A stretch of DNA of 64,000 bases from contig JASKMD010000026.1 in NCBI GenBank assembly GCA_030144725.1, forward strand, positions 8,336,100 through 8,400,099, given 5' to 3'. The DNA is from Haematococcus lacustris (lineage: Eukaryota > Chlorophyta > Chlorophyceae > Chlamydomonadales > Haematococcaceae). This document shows, in pieces, positions 55,703 through 64,000 of this stretch (its first letter is position 1; each line of letters opens with the position of its first letter). A program made the position numbers and the translations under genes. Under the pieces are notes generated by a model that was not told the origin of the DNA, searched no databases, and saw nothing but the letters and a program-made list of their open reading frames with translations.

Positions 55703-57022
55703 ATGCTCCACGGCGTGCTGTCGGTGTTGTCGTTAGTCTGCGTGTTAGGTAAGCCAATGGCTGGGGGGGTATAGTGCGCAATTCAAGCACCTTCGTGTCA
55801 GCTGCCTCGACTGCCTCGGCAGGTTTGTCCGCGGACGTGATCGCTGGCCCAGTAGAACTTTTCGTGAATAGACCCGGCAGGCAAGTGCTCTGCCGCCCCT
55901 ACCACCCACCCACCCGCCTACCCACCTGCGTCAATGCGTAGTCCTGGAAGTGCACCACAGCCCGACTAGGCAGACATACATATGACAAACCAGGCAACAT
56001 ACATCACAACCGCTACCTTGCCTTCCCCTGAACTGCCTTGTACTGACCTCAACTGCCCGGACTGTGTGCACAGCGTGACTGGCAGCATTGACAAGTTCAA
56101 GTCACGGCCTGGTGGGCCAAGGGATGACTTGAACCGCTTCATTAGCCGGCCAGGCGGCATTGCTGGCCCTGGCGGGGCGTTGGGGCCAGGTGGCCTGGCA
56201 GGACCCACAGGCATCACCGGGCCTGGAGGCCTTCTTGGCCCAGGTGGCCGCAGGTCAGTGTGTCAGCATGGGGCTCTGCAGTCGTTTAAGGCGCGGCACA
56301 GCGGCCCACAGGAAGAGTGCATTCCTGACCCCCAACCCACCTGCAACCTGATCCTGACCCTGCCACGACCCCGATCCTGACCTGGCCACCCTGGCAGGCT
56401 GGAAGCTGCACAGCCTTTACTGATCGCACAGCTGGCCCCCCTCCTGCCATGTGCACACACCTGCCTACATTTGCCACACCGCAGCACTGCCGCGAAAGCA
56501 CACCATGCAGCCTCGCCTTACCTCATGGCCATGCGGGTCTGGAGCAGGGCTGGCGCTTGCAGTAACGTAGAACCAGAAGTTGTGGGTGTGTGGTGGGCGG
56601 TGGGGAGCTCCTTGTGGGGATGCTAGCCGTATCCAAGGCTGCTCGTCTCCCTAGGGGCTGTCCTCCTTGCTGCCTGCCTGCTGCTGCCCAGGCGCTGTCG
56701 GTGTGGCTGTGGCTGTCCAACTGCCTGCCTCCACAGCTGGACCCCTGCCGCGCTGTGTGCCACCCTGGCTGCAGGGCGCTGCTCAAGGCCAACAAGACAG
56801 GCACAGCAGGCGGGGCCAATGGCACGAAGATCAAGAACGGTAACAGCACCAAGAACGCCGTGTCCCTGGCCATTGGTTTCCTCAGAGTCTCCAACCTACT
56901 GCCCAACAACTCCACAATATTTGCACCCACAGATAAGGTGATGAGGCTACTACCTGCTGCTCCTCCCTGCTGCTAACGCCTGCTGCTGCTGCTGCCGTTG
57001 TCCACTGTCACCAGCTGCTGTC

Positions 57023-57102
<80 letters not shown>

Positions 57103-58150
57103 TGCTGCTGCCGCATCCTCTGCAGGCTTTGCGGGCTCTGGGCATGCGCCTGAACGTAAGCGAGGCTAGTGCACTGGTGAAAGCGCCCTACCTAGACAAT
57201 TCCCTGGCATCGCTGAAGTACCACGGTGCGCACACCACACCTCTCAGCTGCTGAAGGCTGCCACTAAAAACACAGTTTGAGAAGGAAGGTCCTCAGCTGG
57301 AATGCTAGGCTCTGGGCACACAGGCCATTGCTATTCAGTTAAGGTGTGGGAGTCAGTGGGTCAGTGAGAACCAGTGTACAAGAAGGGAGTCACGCCAGGA
57401 AATCATGGCAAGGATGTTCTAAAAGATATGTTAAGATGTCTGCATGTTGCCTAGCTCCTGGTCTCAGCTGAGGTAAGGAATGCCTGGCCTTACGCGAACG
57501 AATTGCTTGCTGGCCTTTGTGCCGGTGCTGCTGCTGGTGCAGTCATCCCTGGCAGGATGTTGACCACAACCGATTTCCCCAATGGCGAAACAACCTACAC
57601 CACAGCACTGGATGGCAAGCAGCTGAAGGTGATCAACAGGTGCGGGGGCAAGCCAGCATGCAGTCACGGGGCCAGCGGGCCTCTAGGGCAGCATGTCTGG
57701 GGGCTCCCAGGCCCAGACTCAGACCCAGACTCAGACTCAGTATAGCCCCATGTGTGGCATTCAGATTACAAGTGGCTAGGCAGTTGATTGGTTTCCAGTC
57801 GGTCAGGCTCAAGAAACCATTGACATTGCTGCACGTACCATAGTGAGCTTCAAGGCTGCAGCATTACGGCAGGCTGGTGAAGGGTGGGTGGTGGTGGGGC
57901 ACAGTGCTGCCTGGCAAGGCATCTCACCAAGCCAGGGCATGGCCGATAGAGGCATCCACAGCACAGCCCTTGCTGTGCACAGAGCCTAAGCTGCCCCTCC
58001 TCCCACCTGGACTCACTGCTTCCTACTTGCAGGGGCACCAGCCTGCTTGTAGTGGATGGGAAGGGCAGCAGAGCGAAAGTGGTTGGCCGGTCCAACATTC
58101 GGTGGAATGGCAATGTGGTGCATCTGGTGGATAAGGTGCTGCTGCCGTGA
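55703..58150 (+). CDS. Secreted fasciclin (FAS1)-domain protein with collagen-like segment
   Basis: Likely extracellular-matrix or cell-wall adhesion protein. Exons: 55703-55748 (MLHGVLSVLSLVCVLG, a signal peptide), 55823-55880, an exon through 56253 with Gly-Pro-Gly repeats (GGIAGPGGALGPGGLAGPTG), one or more unresolved exons, 56692-56937 (ends STIFAPTDK), 57126-57225 (ALRALGMRLNVSEASALVK ... LKYH), 57543-57639 (VIPGRMLTTTDFPNGE), 58033-58150 (GTSLLVVDGKG ... VHLVDKVLLP, TGA). IFAPTDKA, YHVIPG and DKVLLP are FAS1 signatures, and splice phases across the last four exons agree. The joins between exons 2 and 3 and from 56254 to 56691 are unresolved. Similar architecture is known in algal wall adhesion proteins. 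Confidence 0.85.
57018..57110. repeat. (CTG)n microsatellite in FAS1 intron
   Basis: About 30 CTG triplets with one CTGTTG interruption, in the intron between 56937 and 57126. Confidence 0.95.
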
Positions 58151-59039
58151 CATAGCCCCCCTGCCCGACTCTGGACTCTGCTGACTGTCTGGGTACAAAC
58201 AAAAATCCATGAGATGATGGGTATGAGGGGGACGCGGGGCAGGCTGCAGGTGTGACCTGCCTCGCTCTCCCTCATCCAGCTGTGAGCTATGGTGACCACA
58301 GTGCGGAAGAAGCAATCAGAATTTCATGGCTCATGGCTTCTGACAAGATGGGCTCTCGCATGTCGATTGCACTTAGTGTCACCTTGTCCCCACTTGTTTC
58401 GTGTCCGTTATGGGCTGGTTTCAACTTGTGCTCTGCCTGTTGTGCTTTGGGGTTGTACTCAACTGCTGGGCTCAATGGTTTACGGCCCCGTTGGGTTTAG
58501 TGATGGCCTTGCATCAAATGTTGCTGTTATCATGAGTATGGTGTTCTTCATAGCATCGGTGTGACTTAAGTGACCTGAGCAATGAGCGACACACAAAGAC
58601 ACCAGAGCCCAAGAGCTCGCTCAACTGATGCTGAAAAAGGCTGCAGTAGAGCTGATGATGTAGATAAGACCGCATGCTGCATATAGCCCGTTTGTTTGTT
58701 TCGCCCTGATATCAATTCCTAATTATCACCACTCCCAGAAAAGGACTCCCGTACACCTAATACCTAGTACTCACAGGAAACAACAGTTGACCCTGCGCAG
58801 GTTTCTTGGTACATCACTCATGTTTTTGTACCATTGGGACTATTGGCATACTGCGCACTACTTCTACAAATTGCGCGGTTTGTTTGTCACACTGTCACAA
58901 CACATGATGTGGCTAGACACCTTGTGTAACGGAGGTATGACCTCACTACATGCATGTTGGCCATGTTTGCCGGGACGGGACAGCGACAGCGCGACAGCGA
59001 CAGGGACAGGGACAGGGAGTTTAGACTGTTGCCATCTAG
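58151..59039. other. FAS1 3' flank up to Fanzor copy B
   Basis: Presumed FAS1 3' UTR, then no recognised gene. A short (GACAGC/GACAGG)n run at 58978-59016 precedes the abrupt start of homology to Fanzor at about 59038. No trace of the N-terminal half of Fanzor is found here. Confidence 0.5.
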
Positions 59040-60972
59040 ATGGAGGCAGCCATGGCAGCCTGGCAGCTGGATACGGTGCCATGGCAGCAGGCTGAGCTGA
59101 TCAGCCATGGGCTGCTGCCAAGGCCCCCCCGCCCCCCCACACCCTATGCCCTCACCCCCACCAGCAAGTGCCAGGCTCGGCATGTCTTCATCGACACACG
59201 GGGCCTATACGGCATGATGCGTGACGCCGGCATGCTGGGGGTGCTGACGGAGGAGGGGGTCATCTCCTTGAAGAAGTTCAGGAACGGTGCCCTACCTGAC
59301 CCAGCGGAGCCGGGCAATTACATTGCAGGGCCCAAAGACAGCCATGTGAGTGCTCCTTGCAGTCAGGTGCTAGCCAGTCCTCTGGTGCTCCGTCAGCTGC
59401 CATGTGTGCTGTCACATGCCTTGTGAGCCTGCAGTCAGCTGCCTTGTGCCTGCCTTGTGAGCCCACACAAGCTAATGAAGTGCCTTGGTATGTGCATATG
59501 GTGGCTACAGGAGGCCAACCGATGGGACGCATTGCTGCCCGACCCTCGCCGCCAAAAGCTCGCCAGCCCCAAGCACAGCTTCGCGCAGATCGTGCACACC
59601 GATGGAGTTGCCCTCAGCGTGATGTTCCTGCGGCCCAAGCCTGCCACTCCACCCGCAGAGCTGCCGCGGATGGGCAAGCACATGGGCGCAGTCAACCCGC
59701 TGGCCCACCTCGACGCGGAGTGGCTGGGCGTGGACCCTGGCAAAACCAACAGGGCCACAGTGGCGCACGAGGAGCGCAGCGCTGCCGGCACAGTAGTGTC
59801 TGTGTGGCAGAGATCGCTCACAGCCGCTCACATCACACGGCAGGCCCAGGCAAACAAGACGTGGCTGGCCCAGCTGAAGCCGCAGCTCAACGCCCTGTCG
59901 CACGTCAGCAGCAAGCCTAGCTCGCTGGGCTCGTACCGGCGGTTCGCCGACACAGTCTTGGAGACGTACGACACCATGTGGACCGAGGTCTCCAAGCCAC
60001 GCTGGGCCAACGCCAAGTTCAGGCTGTACTGTGGCAAGAAGCGCGTGGTGGCAGGCTTCTGGTCCAAGGTAAGGCCTATTAGTAGGAGGCCTAGAAGCTA
60101 GGCAGTAGCTAACTAAATTCAGCTCATGCTCTTACACCTGGCCAACTGCTGCTGTTGCTGCTGCTGCTGCTGCTAAATCTGACCTTACACATGTGTGCCA
60201 TGTGTGTTGTACCATGTGTGGCTGCAGCTCATCAAGCAGGCCAAGCGGCGGTGGCCGGACCGCATCCTGGCCCTGGCCTATGGGGCTGCTGGCTTCAGTG
60301 GCAGCGGCAACATTGGCTGCAGGGGTGTCCCAGTCAGCCAGATGCTGAAAGAGGCTGTGAGGCAGTTTCCAGCTGGACGAGTGCCCTTGGTAGATGAGTT
60401 CCGCACCAGCCGGGTCAGCTCAGCCTACAGCCACCCCAGTGAGGCCCTCCCTGGGCAGCCGCCAGAGTCGTTCAGGTGAGAGGGTTGAGGTGAGAGTTGG
60501 TAGTGCAGGGAGGTGGTGGAGTCAAGGCGGCTGGGTAGGGTCAAGATTGGGAAGGTAAGGAAAAATCTTACAAATGAGCATTGCCCCATGTGTCCATGCA
60601 GGTGGCTGCGGCCAGTGTACAGCGAGGCAAAGCGATCCCAAGTCAGGGGCTTGATGTGCTCAACCAGCAACACCATCAGGTAAGCACTAGCCTGGCACTG
60701 CACATGTGCATGGCCGCAACATATCCCACATGACATGGCACATGGCTTGACTTCATGCATCTCCCACACCCATGTGCAGGTTCTATGACCGGGACGTGTC
60801 AGCCGCGCTGAACATCCGCCGCTGTGCAGTCGGCCCAGGCCCACGCCCCACTGAGCTGTGCTACTGGGAAGGCCGCCCAGCCTTGCCAAAGCCAGGCAGA
60901 CCAGGCCAGGAGTGGGCGTACGCGCGTGACAGGGCCCTGTTGCGCAAGTGGCGGCGCAAGTGGCGGCAATAG
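59040..60972 (+). CDS. Fanzor copy B: open catalytic half of RNA-guided nuclease
   Basis: Exons 59040-59345, 59511-60068, 60228-60475, 60602-60679, 60780-60972 join in phase to 460 aa with no stop. Order: Pro-rich start (PRPPRPPTPYALTPTSKC), LYGMMRDAGMLGVLTEEG, RuvC-I Asp in EWLGVDPGKTNRATVAHEE, RYRR-like arginine-rich helix FRLYCGKKRVVAGFW, RuvC-II Glu in LVDEFRTSRVSSAYS, RuvC-III Asp in FYDRDVSAALNIRR, basic tail LLRKWRRKWRQ. All three acidic catalytic positions are retained. The N-terminal ~300 residues present in copy A are missing: homology starts two bases before the ATG, preceded by TAG. No Cys4 zinc ribbon. Either a truncated remnant or a gene with a different N-terminal exon. Confidence 0.87.
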
Positions 60973-61226
60973 CCAGCTACAGCAAGACAACCCAAGAAAA
61001 CAAAATATTGAGCCCCTCGAAAAGGGGATGTGTGTGAGTAAGAGCTATAGAGTAGAATAGAGCTCTTGCTAGTAGTAGACCTGGAGGCACACACACCAGA
61101 ATGGCTGAGCTGAAGTGGGCGTTACGCACACTAGCAGTAGCCTTTACAATAATCATCTCGCAGCCTGTATTTGATTACAACTCATGCTTATTTTGGTGTT
61201 GCATGAGGGCTGTAGGGATTAAAACT
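60973..61226 (+). ncRNA. Candidate omega-RNA / right end, Fanzor copy B
   Basis: Third copy of the conserved 3' segment. Hairpin CCCCTCGAAAAGGGG (61013-61027, GNRA-like loop), long stem AAGAGCT...AGCTCTT within 61040-61067, CTGG...CCAG pair around ACACACACC, block starting ATGGCTGAGCTGAAGTGGGC, terminal GCATGAGGGCTGTAGGGATT. Loop and stem changes between copies keep the pairing. Function inferred. Confidence 0.5.
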
Positions 61227-61457
61227 TGTAATTGCGTAGTAGATAATGGAGTCGCGGGTCAAAACATTCTTGTGTCATCGGCTGCTCAGTACTCTAGCAA
61301 TTATGCACTGCTTACAAACTCATGCTCATGGCCTTTGGCGCCGCCTCAATTGGTGTACTGCTTGATGACTTTCAACCACCCCCTCTAGGCGCAAACAGGT
61401 ATCGCGACAGGCATCGCGTTGGGTGTTGGCCATTAGAGCATGACCCGGTTTGTTAAA
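61227..61457. repeat. Fragments related to the TAG-ended MITE
   Basis: AGTAGATAATGGAGTCGCGGGTC at 61242-61264 matches the foldback of the MITE at 54638-55044, and TAGAGCATGACCCGGTTTGT starts at 61434, matching that MITE's terminal repeat. It is cut at 61458 by the second E4 copy. Confidence 0.65.
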
Positions 61458-61772
61458 TCAGACCCTCCCAACTCTGAGAAAGCCATGTACACAACCTTGT
61501 CATGCATGTCCCGGTGCCGAGACGTGTGCGATTGGCGTAGCACCGTGCGGCATGCGATGACCGCTTAGTCTGCTATACGCCCGTAATGCCAGGAACCCCG
61601 TAAACGAAAAAAGTGCGCCCACCAATCAGCCGGTCGCTCTCACCACATCGCGCAGCGCAAGTCAGCTATGGGAGTGCTTCGCAATACCGTGGTTGCCTCC
61701 TAACGCTCTAAAGGCAAGTACAGCCGGCGCTTGTGATTCCTCCCGCCTCAATCAACCCGATAGTGTTTCCTG

Positions 61773-62251
61773 CAGTGTTGTGAAAATTTCAGATTTTCAT
61801 TCAGATTTTCAATGAAAATTTTCATCTGAAAATCTGAACGTCTTCACTGAAAATCTGAAAGTGCCGGGTGCTGCCCCCGGTCAGATCGCAGATCGGGTGT
61901 TGCAGAGTGATTGACTGTGCTGTGATTAACTTGGTTGGCGCCAGCGCGCTACAGCCACAGCGGAAGAAGCGCAAGCCAGAAAACGCCACAGATGGCGGAT
62001 CCACGGACAGCATGGACGGCTTGCATCTTTTAAAATGGCTTGCATGTCTGACCTTTGGCAACCTAAGTATTTCTGCATTTCAAACAGTGCAGGCCTACAA
62101 ACAAGTCGCGTTTGAAAGGATAGGCTGAGAACCAGCGGCATCCGCTCAGTTTCACTGACGATGAAACTCTTTCAGTTTTCAATGAAACACTTTCATTTTC
62201 ATTGAAAATCTGAAAATTGAAAATCTGAAAATCTGAAGATTCACAACACTG
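61773..62251. mobile_element. 479-bp hAT-type MITE with GAAAATCTGA subterminal repeats
   Basis: Ends CAGTGTTGTGAA and TTCACAACACTG with multiple GAAAATCTGA/TTTTCATTGA motifs at both sides. Exact 8-bp TSD GTTTCCTG at 61765-61772 and 62252-62259. The interior contains a short open frame (61868-62128; RKKRKPENATDGGSTDSMDG) that may be a remnant of a transposase N-terminus. Confidence 0.93.
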
Positions 62252-62469
62252 GTTTCCTGGATGTAGACGCGCACCCAGTTCTTCTTCTGTGAATGCTTAC
62301 TCGTTGATGGGCCTAACGCTAAGATATACCTTCCACTTCAAGGTAAACACTGACTGTGCAAGCATGTCCAGCCTACAACCAGCTTGCTATGTTGCTGTTG
62401 ATGAGTATGCCATATGAAGGAGAATGACTTGCCCTTGCTACCGCTCTCAATGTAGACAAAGCATAGGTA

Positions 62470-62880
62470 ACCAGGCAGTTATCCACTTCGTGCATAGCTA
62501 CCCCCATCACCATCTTTGGCTATTGTTGCAGGAGCCCTCTTACTAGCAACACCACCACCACCACTACCACCTCCACCACTACCTCCTAGCCTACCACCAC
62601 CACCCAGCCCAGCCCTCCTACTACCCCCCCTCCCTCCACACCCCCCCTTGACATAGCAGCCCTCTCCCTACACTACCCAGCAGCCAAGAGCAAGCCCCCT
62701 CTCCCTGCTACAACCTGCTAGTAAGTTACTTTAACGCAGCATCGCTTTGCCCAAACCTAACGCTCTAAAGGTAAGTACAGTCCCAGCCTTATAGTTACAG
62801 CCATAGAGTTATCCACCGTATGCATAGCTACACCCCTACACCATTGTTGCCAACTGTTGCAGGAGCCCAATCTCAGCCCA
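62470..62880 (+). repeat. Duplicated intron-like block in second E4 copy
   Basis: AGTTATCCAC ... TGCATAGCTACNCCC ... TTGTTGCAGGAGCCC occurs at 62477-62533 and again at 62809-62870. CTAACGCTCTAAAGGNAAGT occurs at 61699 and 62757. Donor-like GTAAGTACAG and acceptor-like TTGCAG edges suggest duplicated exon/intron units upstream of the transposase start. Confidence 0.6.
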
Positions 62881-62977
62881 ATCCCCTTATCCAATCTCAG
62901 CCGCTACCACCACCACCACGATCACCACCACCTCCTAGCCTGCCTCCACCTACCGCTCCAGCTCAGCCAGCCATCCT

Positions 62978-63758
62978 ATGGGTGGTCTCAGCAAACGCAC
63001 CAAGGCCGGTAGGGCCAACCGTGCTCTGGGGCATGCTCTTGCGGCAGCAGCTCAGCAACAGCAAACTCTCATGTCTGCTGCCACAGAGGCAGCTGCTGCC
63101 ACAGAGGCAGAACTTGAAGAGGCCAGATCTCAGCTTCGCTCATGCCAGAGTGTCAACATGCGCACCGCCGCCGACCTGCAAGTGTGCCAAGAGCAATTGC
63201 ACCAGTCCCAGCAAGCGTTGCAGCAGTCTGAGAACGAGGTGCTTGCCTTGCAAGTGTCTTTGCACCGCTGCCGAGCAGAACTTTCAGCTGCAAAACAAGA
63301 GCTGGCAGCATGTAAGCGCAAGGTCAGGAGCATGGGAACCCAGCTGGCGGTCACGCGTGCACAGCAAGCAGCAGCTAGGAGGGCCATGCCCAAATAACGT
63401 GCGAGACAAGGTGTCTTGGCTGCACCGCACTCAGGTGTCACTGAACACCTTGAAGCGTTGGCATGGCAAGCGGGGTGCACCACCGTGCACACAAGCAGCC
63501 AACCCAGCAGCAGCCTTGAAGGCACCCCATCCCCCCCGCCACAAGGAGCGTGACACCCTGACAGGAGCCTACACTGCAGCCTATGCATGCAGCAATGCGG
63601 CGTTGTTGACTCTGCCCAACGTGTCCTGCCAGCAGCTAGGCCCGCTCCGCACAGCTGTGGCGGCTGCAGAGTTTCCGGATGCTCCACCTCAACCTCAAGC
63701 CGGGCCTTCCACAGTGCGCCGGCACCAACAGATGCTCACTCGTAAAATCACAGCCTGA
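62978..63758 (+). pseudogene. E4-like transposase N-terminal exon with frameshift
   Basis: MGGLSKRTKAGRANRALGHA, a coiled coil (LHQSQQALQQSENEVLALQV), then after a one-base shift near 63390 NNVRDKVSWLHRTQVSLNTL, ERDTLTGAYTAAYACSNAAL, LTLPNVSCQQLGPLRTAV and VRRHQQML. Each block has its counterpart, in order, at 42442-43240 in E4 (TRANRANGAKAK; DKWNLLMRSRVSLPFL; CDTHTGGYTAEYILSRERLL; LSLPGVSAEQLGTLCTAV; HRRNHDLL). The rest of the transposase would lie past 64000 if present. Confidence 0.8.
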
Positions 63759-64000
63759 CTGCTGTAAAATCAAGCCTGACCGCTGACTGTTGTAAAATCA
63801 AGCCTGACTGCTGACCAGCCCCCGCCCGACCTGGGGTGTTGGTTTGGGACACCTAATCTTCGAAGCTTTGTGGAGAAGCACATTAAGCAGCGTACCAAAG
63901 CGTGAAGGGGGTGCATGGTTATGCATGGCATCAGATATGTGGTGTCAAGAGGTGTAGCAGGGGGTGGTGCCAGGGGGCCTAGATGCCTAGATGCCATGGG
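63759..64000. other. Right-edge sequence after E4-like exon
   Basis: Three spaced copies of GTAAAATCAAGCCTGACYGC-type sequence (63740-63810), then no recognised feature. Confidence 0.5.

Larger units (their letters stand above)
61458..64000. mobile_element. Second E4-family element, right end beyond window
   Basis: Left end TCAGACCCTCCCAACTCTGA matches the E4 terminus with two differences. Downstream is a gene homologous to the first exon of the E4 transposase (62978-63758). A hAT MITE (61773-62251) is inserted in its 5' region. No right terminus is seen before 64000. Confidence 0.8.

Noticed and set aside
58787..59095. N-terminal exon for Fanzor copy B
   Set aside because: The frame here bears no resemblance to the N-terminal half of copy A and a TAG directly precedes the ATG at 59040.

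Overview
The window is nuclear DNA from a eukaryote with many short GT-AG introns (a few GC-AG), GC-rich coding exons, TGTAA motifs in some 3' regions and very abundant G/C-rich micro- and minisatellites. This fits a chlorophyte green alga, probably Chlamydomonadales/Volvocales-like. The assignment is an inference from gene structure and repeat style; no marker was searched.

Host genes: (1) positions 1-15477, minus strand: most of PRP8, the U5 snRNP core of the spliceosome, in about 37 exons and cut by the left edge before its C-terminal Jab1/MPN domain. (2) 16098-21314, plus strand, divergent from PRP8: a zinc-dependent medium-chain dehydrogenase of the glutathione-independent formaldehyde dehydrogenase-like group. 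(3) 34985-37565, plus: a SPOUT1/C9orf114-type RNA methyltransferase, six exons that join in phase to 334 aa. (4) 55703-58150, plus: a secreted or wall protein with signal peptide, Gly/Pro-rich collagen-like stretch and fasciclin (FAS1) domain.

The rest is a nested mobile-element landscape whose boundaries can be read from target-site duplications (TSDs). hAT-1 (21472-29008), hAT-2 (32249-34550) and hAT-3 (46486-54461) each have exact 8-bp TSDs. Element E4 (41774-46267; TIR TCAGGGCCTCCCAAC, 7-bp TSD) encodes a coiled-coil plus hAT-like transposase, and a second copy runs off the right edge (61458-64000). A 2.7-kb element at 29222-31916 has perfect 150-bp inverted repeats. A small TA-flanked element (51391-52708) lies inside hAT-3. 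MITEs lie at 44081-44435, 54638-55044 and 61773-62251.

The most interesting content is a family of Fanzor genes, the eukaryotic relatives of TnpB RNA-guided nucleases. Copy A spans 39332-55148: its exons are split by E4 in one intron, by hAT-3 in the next intron and by a MITE in the last exon; removing the three insertions restores the exon order and splice phases. Copy B (59040-60972) has an open five-exon catalytic half (460 aa) but no N-terminal half. Copy C (32020-34695) is a remnant into which hAT-2 has jumped. A divergent Fanzor C-terminus (copy D) lies at 38030-38427. Directly downstream of A, B and C is a conserved ~250-bp segment with paired stems that ends at similar sequence in all three. 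By analogy with TnpB/Fanzor loci it is a candidate omega-RNA plus transposon right end. The SPOUT1 start codon lies about 35 bp past the end of the copy C segment, so this element has become part of a host gene's 5' region.
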